A DNA stretch of 64,000 nt from CAXRDE01 sp964229355 (GTDB lineage Bacteria > Cyanobacteriota > Sericytochromatia > UBA7694). Of the stretch, positions 1-7,787 are shown one piece after another. The translations under genes and the position numbers were made by a program. Positions within the stretch are counted from its first letter, which is position 1; the number at the start of each line of letters is the position of its first letter. The notes beneath the pieces are model-generated. The model made no database searches, was not told the DNA's origin, and saw only the letters and a program-made list of their open reading frames with translations. The DNA lies in contig CAXRDE010000025.1 in assembly GCA_964229355.1 (NCBI GenBank), positions 186,001 to 250,000 on the forward strand, given 5' to 3'.

Positions 1-1
1 G

Positions 2-514
2 CCTCATCAATACAATGATGTGAACGCTTTAATGGCGGGTCGTCTCAGTCAGGGGTTGGCAGGAAGTCTTTTTTGGAACCTGTATGACTATGCCCCCACC
101 TTGCGAGAACCCTGGGTTTTACAGGCGCCTTCCTTTCAGTACTATATGGGCCTACTGGATCTCCAGGGCCAGCCTAAACCTGCCTTGCAAGCCTTGCAGC
201 AGCGCGCTTTTTTGCGAGATGCCTACACCCTGGGAGAAATCACCTTGCAGAGTAAAGCCCTGGAAATGGTGCTGTGGGCAGAAGCTGGGGGTGAAGTGAT
301 TCTTGAGCAGGTGTCTGGATCGCACCGCCAGGAGGTTCGACGCTGGTCTATCGAACCGGGCCTGCAGCGCCTGGCGGTGCCTGTGGAATCAGCGGTGTTG
401 GCTGAACTGATTGCCTTGCGCCAGCGTTATGAAGTCACATCCCCTGCCCTGCGTAATTTGGCAGGACAGGGGATGGCGTTAAGGCGTGAACCGCTTACTT
501 TGCGTTTACGTTAA
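2..514 (+). CDS. Glycoside hydrolase-like protein, C-terminal part (5' end outside window)
   Basis: The frame is open from the first bases of the window, so the gene starts to the left; the GTG at 20 is not a convincing start. The visible 171 residues contain GSLFWNLYDYAP, then YYMGLLDLQGQPKPAL, which resembles the last strand/helix of a TIM-barrel glycosidase (GH5 or other clan GH-A, where 'you are now ready for the next task, after paying with a Trp' type Trp-rich ends and a 'GL.D..G.PKPA' phrase are common). After about residue 75 a beta-rich tail follows (VILEQVSGS, RRWSIEPGLQRLAVPV). The catalytic glutamates are not in view, so family and substrate cannot be named. Its stop overlaps the convergent next gene by 20 bp. 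Assignment to glycosidases is inference from the tail motif only. Confidence 0.5.
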   Translation, partial: PHQYNDVNALMAGRLSQGLAGSLFWNLYDYAPTLREPWVLQAPSFQYYMGLLDLQGQPKPALQALQQRAFLRDAYTLGEITLQSKALEMVLWAEAGGEVILEQVSGSHRQEVRRWSIEPGLQRLAVPVESAVLAELIALRQRYEVTSPALRNLAGQGMALRREPLTLRLR

Positions 515-998
515 GTTTGGCGTGCTCGCTGCCGCCGCCCTGGTAAGGTTGGCCTTGCAGATAGTCTTTTGCCATATGAAAAGCAGTGACCAATTTGTGG
601 CTCTGCCAGTATTCCACCTGACTGACCGCCACGGTAATCACCGCAATGCGATCGCTCTCTTTGCCTTCGGGAAACCACAGTTTATCGGCCTCAGTCCAAA
701 GTCGTTCAATTTCTGTGGCGTTTTGGCTGACACGGGCTTCACCGGAGAGCGACATAAACACCGCGCTGCCGGGGTCTGACAAGCTGACATTGACCTGTGG
801 GTGGGCCTTGAGTTCCTCAATTTTAGGGGTGTCAATGGCGGTCAAAAAGGCAATGACCCCACTAAAGCTTTCGCTTTTTACCACCATGGGACGACTGCGC
901 AAGCTGTTGTCTCCCTCCTGGGTGGTCAACATGGCAATTTTTACCTTCTCAATTAGCTCTTGTACTTTTTGAAGATCTTCTGATTTGGGATGTGACAT
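495..998 (-). CDS. General stress protein 26-like, pyridoxamine-phosphate-oxidase-fold flavoprotein
   Basis: A 167-aa protein with the layout of the GsiB26/YdaG branch of the PNPOx-like split-barrel family: an N-terminal helix, then IAMLTTQEGDNSLRSRPM, VIAFLTAIDTPKIEELKAHPQVNVSLSD, FMSLSGEARVSQN, LWFPEGKES and a closing RIAVITVAVSQVEYW. Such proteins bind FMN or F420-like flavins and act in stress responses; true pyridoxine-phosphate oxidase activity is not expected because the family lacks the PNPOx C-terminal dimer segment. The ATG at 998 follows a strong AAGGAG ribosome site five bases upstream. It is a single-gene unit, convergent with the glycosidase-like gene. The fold assignment is fairly safe; the ligand is unknown. 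Confidence 0.8.
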   Translation of the reverse strand: MSHPKSEDLQKVQELIEKVKIAMLTTQEGDNSLRSRPMVVKSESFSGVIAFLTAIDTPKIEELKAHPQVNVSLSDPGSAVFMSLSGEARVSQNATEIERLWTEADKLWFPEGKESDRIAVITVAVSQVEYWQSHKLVTAFHMAKDYLQGQPYQGGGSEHAKLNVNAK

Positions 999-1095
999 AA
1001 AAAACTCCTTGAATTGTAATGCTTCTACTGTAGAGAGAGATCGCGTTGCAAAACAAGGTCAAAACCTGGGTTTATATGGCTTTTAAAGGTGCTTT

Positions 1096-2481
1096 TTATG
1101 GCTGTTTTTCAACACTCAGCAATTGGGGGGGAATTGCATCCGGGGGGTAGACCCATGCAAAGGTGACATCCTGACTTTCACCGGCAGTCAGGGTCTGGGT
1201 GTAAAAAGGCGCTTGCCAGACCCCCTGACGGGTTTGTAGGTGAATCCATCGGGGCTCATTGCCGGGGCTTTGTACCCGCACGGTGCCGCGAAAAACCACC
1301 TGTTTGTGGGGAATATAGCTCAGGGGAGGCTCTGCAGAGGCCTGATAAGCGCTGGGTTGGGTCCAGCGCCAGTGCAGGGTGATGGGGTTCGACTCGGGAT
1401 TGTGAAGACGATAGCGCACCTGGTAATAGGTGCCGTAATTGCCGTGAGACTCCACAGCACTGCCGGCCACTTTACGCAGCAGGGGGGCACTCTGATTTTG
1501 TCCGCTTCCCCACTGTTTTAGATACGTACTGGCCACGGGCCAGGCCAGCGCTTTTCCTGCATTCAAATGTTCCCAGTCCTGGGATTGAAGGGTGTAGTCG
1601 CCTTCCCAACGATCGCCCTGAACGAGGCCAGACACGCGACCAAAACGAAATGTGCCCCGCGGCGGTGGCAATTGAGGATTATAATCTGTGGCCTCGGGCT
1701 CGGCGGGTCCTGCTGTATTTTGGGCCGCCGCCTGATAATCTTTCAGCTTACCGGGCCCCACGGCTTTTAAAGCCACCCAACGGAACTGTACCGCTTTGTC
1801 GGCCTGCAGATCAAGCCAGATGCTGAGCGCATTGCGTTGGCCCACCAGTCCCAGGGGATTGGTGGGTACGGGCAACTCAAATAAGAGTTGTTCTTGTTGG
1901 GCTTCCAGCAGGTAGGTTTTGCGCAGGGCTTCGGTTTCAGGTCGGCTACTGTCCTGAAGACGGGCCAGGGCCAGGGCGTCACCGGGACCGCTCCACAGCG
2001 TGCCCGTTTGTTCGCTGTGGGCTTCGGTTTCTATAAAGAGGGCTTCAGGGCGAGTGCGTGCAAAATAGGCCTTTGTGATACTCAGGTCTGTCTTTTCTGA
2101 AGCGCGGGCCAACAGCCCCAGACGAAAGCCCGCAAAATCCAGGGGTTGGGTTTCTACCACATGGTGTGCAAAGGCACTAAACTCTCCTTGTAATCCTTCT
2201 CCCAGGGTGGCACTGTCCACAATCAAGCCTGGTGTGGTGAGCAGTTCCGGCCGGTTGCTGCTCAACACGGGTTTGGTATTAAGCTGGCCGGGCAAGGGAC
2301 TGACGTGAAATTCAGGGGGGGACGGGGGGGCCGTAAGCACGGCCTCTGGGGTGCTTATTTCGGGGGTGGCAGGCAGTTGGGGCTGTTGCTGCCAAAAGCT
2401 TGCGCAACTGCTAAGGCTGCCCAGTAAGGTACCCAGGTAGGTGCCCAGACAGGCCTTCTGTATCCATCGACGCCTTTTCAT
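1096..2481 (-). CDS. Lipoprotein resembling the cyanobacterial DUF3370 family
   Basis: I start this at ATG 2481 rather than further upstream because it gives MKRRRWIQKACLGTYLGTLLGSLSSC, a lipoprotein signal with lipobox LSSC at Cys26, and because the ATG overlaps the preceding stop (TAATG). The 461-aa product continues with a Pro/Ser linker and then LPGQLNTKPVLSSNRPELL, FSAFAHHVVET, LWSGPGDALALARLQ and LPVPTNPLGLVGQRNALS. That order (PGQLD..PVFNSN.PE, F..F.HH, GPGDR) is what I recall of DUF3370 proteins, which are mostly cyanobacterial and of unknown role. A second half with YYQVRYRLHNPESNPITLHWRW looks like a beta-sandwich. It is last in the operon kinase-ggt-cupin-lipoprotein. No function can be claimed; probably outer-membrane or periplasmic. 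Confidence 0.7.
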   Translation of the reverse strand: MKRRRWIQKACLGTYLGTLLGSLSSCASFWQQQPQLPATPEISTPEAVLTAPPSPPEFHVSPLPGQLNTKPVLSSNRPELLTTPGLIVDSATLGEGLQGEFSAFAHHVVETQPLDFAGFRLGLLARASEKTDLSITKAYFARTRPEALFIETEAHSEQTGTLWSGPGDALALARLQDSSRPETEALRKTYLLEAQQEQLLFELPVPTNPLGLVGQRNALSIWLDLQADKAVQFRWVALKAVGPGKLKDYQAAAQNTAGPAEPEATDYNPQLPPPRGTFRFGRVSGLVQGDRWEGDYTLQSQDWEHLNAGKALAWPVASTYLKQWGSGQNQSAPLLRKVAGSAVESHGNYGTYYQVRYRLHNPESNPITLHWRWTQPSAYQASAEPPLSYIPHKQVVFRGTVRVQSPGNEPRWIHLQTRQGVWQAPFYTQTLTAGESQDVTFAWVYPPDAIPPQLLSVEKQP

Positions 2482-3500
2482 TATCGGGCATCCTTTTTCA
2501 TATAGCCAAAAATTTTGGCAAAGTTGTCGCGGTTGGGCATGACCCGCCACAGGGGAGGCTCGGTGGCGCAAAGGGTCAAGAGGGTTTGGGTCCAGTCCAT
2601 TTTCCACACATGCCCTGCGGGAAACCAGCGAAAACCGACCCCAATAGATCCGGTGGGATTATTGATATGGTGCCACCACGAGGCCGGGTTAAACAAGACG
2701 TCTCCGGGCTCCAGCAAACAGGTGTAATAATCCACGTAAGCCATGGCCGGATAAGCCGTAAGGTCTGGCGCATCGGGATTAAAGGTGCTGTGGAAATAGG
2801 GGTTGCGCTTTACGGGTGGACGCAACAGGGCGTCGTATTCAGGTGGGTAAAGCACCCAGTGCTTTTGGCCATAGACCTGGGTAAAAAGGTTGGGCTCTGC
2901 GGCGGCGTGCAGGTGAGTGCGTGAATGTTTACCGCCGATAAACACCTGAAAGGTTTGTCCCGATGACAGGGGCTTGCGTAAACCCTTAAGCCAGCGTACG
3001 TCAAAATGAGCATAAAGCTCGGGATGGTCATACAGCAAGCGGTTGAAACGGCTGTATTTCGTCAGGGGGTCCTGGTCCATTTCGGAGACCAATGCGGCCA
3101 GCGTGGTGTATTGTACACCGTAATCAATGGCTTCAACGTTCTGGGGAGCAGCATCGATCAAAGCCACGGGATCTTCGCCATAGGTTTCTGCCAACCACGT
3201 GGGGCTCCAATCCTGAACGCAACGCCAATGACGGGCTTTTCCCTGAAAGATAACGGGGATGCCGCGCCGGTAGTACACCTTTAAAAACTCTTCGTCACTC
3301 AGGTCCTTGCGGCGCTCAACGGGAATTTCGCGGCCTTTTTTAAGGGGCTGAAGGGTGTTTAACATGTCCTGTTGCAACTGGGCGTGAGCAGCTTGACGCT
3401 GGTTCTGTCCGATAGGACCCAGGAAGTGCTCCTGGGTCCAGAGATGCCGGTAGCGTTCCACCTGTGATAAAAAAGCCTGAGGTAAGCGATGTCTGGTCAT
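2481..3500 (-). CDS. Cupin-8 / JmjC-like putative 2-oxoglutarate oxygenase, atypical metal site
   Basis: A 339-aa cytosolic protein (no signal) with the Cupin_8/JmjC signature: YYRRGIPVIFQGKARHW (residues 76-92), HSRTHLHAAAEPNLFTQVYGQKHWVLYPP (192-220), and YTCLLEPGDVLFNPASWWHHINNPTGSIGVGFRW near the end. Members are Fe(II)/2-oxoglutarate hydroxylases of proteins or small molecules, with a metal triad HxD...H. Here the first His is H198 but the Asp two residues on is Ala200, with Glu202 nearby; the distal His is in WWHHINN. The motif therefore looks degenerate and catalysis is uncertain. Start ATG overlaps the upstream ggt stop by one base (TAATG), as does its own stop with the next gene, which indicates translational coupling. 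Substrate unknown. Confidence 0.78.
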   Translation of the reverse strand: MTRHRLPQAFLSQVERYRHLWTQEHFLGPIGQNQRQAAHAQLQQDMLNTLQPLKKGREIPVERRKDLSDEEFLKVYYRRGIPVIFQGKARHWRCVQDWSPTWLAETYGEDPVALIDAAPQNVEAIDYGVQYTTLAALVSEMDQDPLTKYSRFNRLLYDHPELYAHFDVRWLKGLRKPLSSGQTFQVFIGGKHSRTHLHAAAEPNLFTQVYGQKHWVLYPPEYDALLRPPVKRNPYFHSTFNPDAPDLTAYPAMAYVDYYTCLLEPGDVLFNPASWWHHINNPTGSIGVGFRWFPAGHVWKMDWTQTLLTLCATEPPLWRVMPNRDNFAKIFGYMKKDAR

Positions 3501-5224
3501 TAATAGCCTGCGGGCTCGCCTCCTTTCCGGGGGTCTGAGGCACCGGTAAAGACGCCCTCGCGAAACATGACCGCCTGGACCACGTTTTCAGCTCCGCCCA
3601 TTTTCAGGGCATGTCCTTTGCGGCTTAAGGCCTGTTGTACGTCCAGGGGCATCTCTTTTTCAATAAACAAGGTGTTGGGCTTCCACTGGTGATGAAAACG
3701 GGGCGCCGACACGGCTTCGTTGACGTTCATGCCGTAATCCAGCACATTAATGAGGCTTAAAAAGGTGCCGGTAATGATTCTGGGACCTCCTGAGGCCCCC
3801 AGAGCCAGGAAAGGTTTTCCTTCGGGCCCAAACACCAGGGTGGGAGACATACTGCTGAGGGGCTTTTTGCCCGGTGCAATGGCATTGGCCTCTGTACCCA
3901 CCAATCCAAAGGCATTGGGTACACCGGGAGCCTTTGAGAAATCGTCCATTTCGTTGTTCAAAAGAATCCCCGTGCCTGGCACGACGGCCTGAGAACCAAA
4001 ATACGTGTTAATGGTCTCGGTGGCGGACACCATATTGCCGTGACGGTCCATAATGGCGTAATGGGTGGTGCCGTGATCTTGAGGAGCAGGGGCTGTGGCT
4101 GCGTTCTCCAGGCCTTTTTTACCGTAGTATTCAGGGGCCAGGGTCATGTACTGGGCCTCATTCAGGCGACGGCGCAACTGTTCTGCATACGCTGTGGACG
4201 TCAATTGCGCCACGGGCACTTTGACAAAGTCTGGGTCGCCCAGGTAATGGGCCCGGTCACTAAAGGCGTGTTTCATCGACTCCGTAAGCAAATGGGTATA
4301 CGCTGAAGAACCCCAGCTCAAGGCGTTCCAGTGTAGGGGATAAGGCTGTAAAAGATTGAGCATGGTAATCAGCGCCACGCCCCCAGAACTGGGGGGTGGC
4401 ATCGTGACCACCTGGTATCCCCGATAGCGTGTGCTAAGGGGCGTCCGGTATTTGGGACGGTAATTTTTTAAGTCCGAAACCTGTATGAGCCCCCCCGCTT
4501 GCTGAATTTTCTGGGCAAAGGCCTCAGCCCAGGCCCCTTCATAAAAACGGCGAAACCCTTGTTCCGACAAGAGCGTCAGGGTTTGTGCCAGCGCCGGGTT
4601 ACGCACAATCGTACCCCGTTCCACGGGCTTGTTGTTGATAAAATACAGGGCCTGCAAGTCCGGGTAGGCCCCTCGTTGCGCCACCGCCTGAGAGGCCTCT
4701 ACAAAGTGATCGTCTGCGGCAAACCCTTCCCGAGCCAGACGCAAAGCCGGTTCCACCAGGGTTTTCAGCGGCAAACTGGCACGGGTTTTATAGATTTCAT
4801 CGAGTCCGGCCAGCAGACCGGGGACGGCGGCGGCTTTAAAACCCACGGTACTGAGATTGTCAATGGGCTGGCCCTCAGCATTGAGATACATATCGCGATG
4901 GGCTTGTGCAGGGGCTGTCTCCCGATAATCTAATGCACCAGTTTGGCCTTTTTCATGAAATAGCATAAATCCACCGCCACCAAGACCAGTGCTCTGAGGG
5001 CGAACCACTGATAGAGCCAGCGACGTGGCTATGGCGGCATCAAAGGCATTTCCGCCTTTTAAAAGCATATCGCGTCCTGCGGCAGAGGCCAAAGCGTGAT
5101 CGCTGGCCACAATTCCCTGGGTATAGCGGGTGGGGGCTTTTACGGCCCCGTGTACGGTCAAAGCGGGGCTGAGGCTCCATAGCGCCAGAGCCACCACAGA
5201 AATTTTAGCGGGAGAAAGGGGCAT
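3500..5224 (-). CDS. ggt: Gamma-glutamyltransferase (glutathione hydrolase precursor)
   Basis: Transfers or hydrolyses the gamma-glutamyl group of glutathione and related peptides in the periplasm (EC 2.3.2.2 / 3.4.19.13). The 574-aa precursor has a signal peptide (residues 1 to about 26), GGNAFDAAIATSLAL (58-72), STGLGGGGFMLFH, the substrate-carboxylate arginine in LDYRETAPA (R101), and the self-cleavage/catalytic threonine in HGTTHYAIMDRHGNMVSATETINTYFG, T386, which becomes the N-terminus of the small subunit. LLNNEMDDF, PLSSMSPTLVF and LGASGGPRIITGT complete the active site. Length is normal. It sits three bases after the kinase gene stop and overlaps the next gene by one base, so it belongs to a four-gene operon with an unusual mix of kinase, cupin and lipoprotein. 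Confidence 0.96.
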   Translation of the reverse strand: MPLSPAKISVVALALWSLSPALTVHGAVKAPTRYTQGIVASDHALASAAGRDMLLKGGNAFDAAIATSLALSVVRPQSTGLGGGGFMLFHEKGQTGALDYRETAPAQAHRDMYLNAEGQPIDNLSTVGFKAAAVPGLLAGLDEIYKTRASLPLKTLVEPALRLAREGFAADDHFVEASQAVAQRGAYPDLQALYFINNKPVERGTIVRNPALAQTLTLLSEQGFRRFYEGAWAEAFAQKIQQAGGLIQVSDLKNYRPKYRTPLSTRYRGYQVVTMPPPSSGGVALITMLNLLQPYPLHWNALSWGSSAYTHLLTESMKHAFSDRAHYLGDPDFVKVPVAQLTSTAYAEQLRRRLNEAQYMTLAPEYYGKKGLENAATAPAPQDHGTTHYAIMDRHGNMVSATETINTYFGSQAVVPGTGILLNNEMDDFSKAPGVPNAFGLVGTEANAIAPGKKPLSSMSPTLVFGPEGKPFLALGASGGPRIITGTFLSLINVLDYGMNVNEAVSAPRFHHQWKPNTLFIEKEMPLDVQQALSRKGHALKMGGAENVVQAVMFREGVFTGASDPRKGGEPAGY

Positions 5225-5227
5225 GGT

Positions 5228-7483
5228 TTAATCCTGACTTTCGTGTAAAAGTTTATGCTGATTCATCTTTACCATATAATACGCGTCGAGTACTTCCAAA
5301 TAAAAGAAGCTCCATAATTCAGGGCCTTCTGGAGCCGGGTGTAAAACGGTGTCACTGCGTTGATGGGCCAATTGTTTTTGAACCTCCACAGGCAAGGCAA
5401 ATGTCTCCAGGGGCTGTCCCGTGGCGTTTTCTGCTGCCAGAAGCAGCTTCTGATTGCGATAAACCAGGGCCACCGCTTCAACGGCAGGATGTGAAAGCTG
5501 TAAATACCGGGGGATTAAATCATCCAGAACAATTTCTACACCCACATTGCCCAGACGTTGGGGCGCTGCCTGAGAGGTATCAAAGAGGGGTTTAATTCGC
5601 GGTAATAAGCGCCCAAGCCCTGAAATATCTTCATAAGGCGAACCCCAAAAGGCGGTGCGATGGGATCGCGCTTCTTGATACCAGGGGCGACGGCGGGGAT
5701 CATAATCCGTGGGGTAGCCTCCTTTGCCGGGGTAACTGTAATGCAATCCGTTTTCTAAAGACACGTAGCCCCAGACCATTAGCGGGGTTTGCTTAAACAT
5801 CTGTGGAAGTAAAGGGTTCAACACGTAAAGTCTTTGTAAGGCTCCTTGCACTTCTGCGAGGGCTAAACCCGGTGCCAATTTGACCACCGGATAACGAAAG
5901 CTAATGGCCCGTTGATAGCGCGGGTTGGGCGCAAAGCCAGGTACCCGTCCACGGTCAAAGGCGTCGTGGGTGTACCAGTGGGACGCCGGGGTTACTTTGC
6001 CCTGGATTAAAGCACCTGCAGCCCGTGTGCTGAGACTTTCAAGATGTCCTTCAATGGCAAACAGTTCTCGTTCTAAGGCCTGGGCTTGTTGCGCTCCGGC
6101 ACTTATAACCTGAGCTTGCGCTGCGTCCAGCCGCCGTGCCTGTTTTGTACTCCATAACTGGTAAGCAACAGAACCCAATAACACAAAGACCAGGCTTAAA
6201 ATAAGCGCTGCGGTCAGGGTAAAACTCAGGGTCTTGTGCCGTTGTATCTGATAGAGTGCCTGTTCCCACCAGCGTGGGCGATAGACAGAAACGGGCTCAC
6301 CCGCTAAAAAAGAGCGTACATCTTGTGCCAACTGCTCTGCCCGGGCATAGCGATCCGCCTCTTTGCGGGCGCAGGCTTTGTGAACAATCGCCTGGAGCGG
6401 TGCCTCAATGTGCGCAAACCCCGAAGCTTTTGCTTGAATGTGTTTTTGATAGGGCGCAAAAGGAGCCAGTTGGGCCTGTAAAACCTGTTTAAGCAAACCC
6501 ATTTGGCTCTCAGCCTGGATGGCTGGCTTTAAAGTTAAAATTTCAAACAAAATCAGACCCAATGCAAAAATATCGCTGCGTCCGTCCAGCAGATGATTGC
6601 GGGCCGCTGCCTGCTGCGGAGACATATAGCGTGGGGTTCCCAAAATTTGTCCCGCCTGGGTCATTTCGGGATGTTGAAAGTCTTCGCCCTTTAATTCACG
6701 TTCTGCTTCATTGGGCCCAAAACGCCGGGCAATACCCCAGTCCATGACATAAACATCCTGATAAGCGCCCACCATAATATTGGCGGGCTTTAAATCCCGA
6801 TGAATCACCTGGCGGGCGTGGGCAAATCCCATGGCGTCACATACCTTCAAAAACAATTGCAAAAGGCTTTCACGGGAGTAGGGAGGCCTATGGCCTTTAT
6901 TCAGAGCCTGTCGGTTTTGTGCCAGCACTTCTTTTAAGGTAAAGCCTGAAATCTTTTTCATGGTATAGGTGGGTAGCCCCTGCTCCTGATACCCCATACG
7001 ATACACCGGAACAATATGGGGGTGGTCCAATTGGGCGGTGATTTGCACTTCATTGATAAAGCGCTGAATGACCCGAGCGGGCAATTGGTTTTGACTTAAG
7101 AGCGCTTTATAAGCCACGTGACGTCCTAAAATGCGATCATGGGCCTGATAGACCACGCCCATCGCCCCTTGCCCCAATTCTTTTTCAAATTCGTAATGGC
7201 TATCGCTCTGCGGGGTGCTTATCTGACCGGGGGGCACTTTTACAGCGGGCTGGGTTTGAAGCATTTCCACGGGCTCTTGAAAATGCATGGCTTCAATCTT
7301 TGAAAGATCAAAAAGAGCGTGTTCTGCCAGATAACGGACAAAGGCATCCACCACAAAAATGGAATCCATGGGGGTGGGATGCAAGGCTAAAAAGCGTTGC
7401 CAGTGGGCTGTGAGATCAGCACGTTCTTCGGCTGCAAACAATTGAAGAATTTTAGAAGGCGGGTGCTCTGGCAAATGATTCAT
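5228..7483 (-). CDS. Ser/Thr protein kinase with transmembrane helix and C-terminal Cache-like sensor
   Basis: A eukaryotic-like kinase: glycine loop GQGAMGVVYQAHD (about 108-119, counting from the upstream ATG at 7492), lysine YKAL (K129), HRDLKPANIM (H231) and GTPRYMSPQQAAA. The Mg-binding motif reads DWG rather than DFG. A single membrane span (about 421-447) is followed by a helical linker and an extracytoplasmic region with WYTHDAFDRG, YSYPGKGGYPTDYDPRRRPWYQEAR and FWGSPYEDISG, the hallmark phrase of Cache sensors that bind small ligands. So kinase is inside, sensor outside, in the reverse order of most PASTA kinases. I choose the ATG at 7483: a TATAAT lies seven bases upstream, so the message is probably leaderless. 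It leads an operon with ggt, cupin and lipoprotein genes. Ligand and substrates unknown. Confidence 0.9.
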   Translation of the reverse strand: MNHLPEHPPSKILQLFAAEERADLTAHWQRFLALHPTPMDSIFVVDAFVRYLAEHALFDLSKIEAMHFQEPVEMLQTQPAVKVPPGQISTPQSDSHYEFEKELGQGAMGVVYQAHDRILGRHVAYKALLSQNQLPARVIQRFINEVQITAQLDHPHIVPVYRMGYQEQGLPTYTMKKISGFTLKEVLAQNRQALNKGHRPPYSRESLLQLFLKVCDAMGFAHARQVIHRDLKPANIMVGAYQDVYVMDWGIARRFGPNEAERELKGEDFQHPEMTQAGQILGTPRYMSPQQAAARNHLLDGRSDIFALGLILFEILTLKPAIQAESQMGLLKQVLQAQLAPFAPYQKHIQAKASGFAHIEAPLQAIVHKACARKEADRYARAEQLAQDVRSFLAGEPVSVYRPRWWEQALYQIQRHKTLSFTLTAALILSLVFVLLGSVAYQLWSTKQARRLDAAQAQVISAGAQQAQALERELFAIEGHLESLSTRAAGALIQGKVTPASHWYTHDAFDRGRVPGFAPNPRYQRAISFRYPVVKLAPGLALAEVQGALQRLYVLNPLLPQMFKQTPLMVWGYVSLENGLHYSYPGKGGYPTDYDPRRRPWYQEARSHRTAFWGSPYEDISGLGRLLPRIKPLFDTSQAAPQRLGNVGVEIVLDDLIPRYLQLSHPAVEAVALVYRNQKLLLAAENATGQPLETFALPVEVQKQLAHQRSDTVLHPAPEGPELWSFFYLEVLDAYYMVKMNQHKLLHESQD

Positions 7484-7497
7484 GCAAAGCATTATAC
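7473..7497 (-). promoter_or_regulatory. Promoter/operator element A, copy 1 (upstream of kinase operon)
   Basis: On the minus strand this reads GTATAATGCTTTGCAT, one variable base, then AATCATTT. It contains a perfect -10 (TATAAT, 7496-7491) and the inverted repeat ATGC-TTT-GCAT. The same 25 bp with a single difference occurs at 24544-24568 upstream of frmA. In this copy the kinase start codon (7483) lies inside the element, at the expected transcription start, so the transcript would have no leader. A 10-bp direct repeat (GTTGCTTGTC at 7500-7509 and 7513-7522 on the plus strand) lies just upstream and may be a binding site. Promoter function is inferred. Confidence 0.65.
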
Positions 7498-7545
7498 AAG
7501 TTGCTTGTCTGGGTTGCTTGTCGAGGCTGTGGGCTACAATGCAAA

Positions 7546-7577
7546 ACCGCCCCGTTTTGTTATTAAAACGGGGCGGT
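7546..7577 (-). terminator. Rho-independent terminator of the tRNA gene
   Basis: A perfect 13-bp stem (7546-7558 with 7565-7577) and 6-base loop, GC-rich at its base (ACCGCCCCG). On the minus strand the hairpin ends in a short T run. It lies eight bases past the tRNA 3' end, as expected for a monocistronic tRNA unit. Confidence 0.88.
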
Positions 7578-7584
7578 AAAAAGG

Positions 7585-7658
7585 TACCACAGGCGGGATT
7601 CGAACCTGCGACAACTCGGGTATGAACCGAGTGCTCTAACCAACTGAGCTACTGTGGC
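7585..7658 (-). tRNA. tRNA-Met (anticodon CAT)
   Basis: A 74-base cloverleaf on the minus strand: acceptor GCCACAG pairing with CTGTGGT, D-arm AGCTCAGTTGGTTAGAGCA type, anticodon stem CTCGG/CCGAG with loop TTCATAC, and T-loop TTCGAAT. The anticodon is CAT. Acceptor pair 1-72 is G-U and the second pair C-G, so it lacks the C1-A72 mismatch of initiator tRNA; it is an elongator Met, or an Ile tRNA whose C34 is converted to lysidine. The T-stem has one A-C mismatch. The CCA end is not encoded. It has its own promoter and terminator. Confidence 0.93.
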
Positions 7659-7668
7659 GAGGAATTTC

Positions 7669-7695
7669 ATTATATTATAATCACCCCTGAGCCAA
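7669..7695 (-). promoter_or_regulatory. Candidate tRNA promoter
   Basis: Minus-strand TATAAT at 7674-7669 (a second overlapping TATAAT at 7679-7674) with TTGGCT at 7695-7690, 15 bp apart. The -10 ends 11 bases before the mature tRNA 5' end, giving a short 5' leader. The -35 match is moderate. Confidence 0.5.
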
Positions 7696-7787
7696 AAGGG
7701 GAATCAACAAAAATCCTCAAGAAATTTGTTAATCTGAAAGAGAGAGGCCCACGGGCTTTATTTCAAAACAAGTAAAAGTGAGATACC

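Noticed and set aside
1096..2607. Longer start for the lipoprotein gene at 2607
   Set aside because: It overlaps the cupin gene by over 120 bp and buries the lipoprotein signal.
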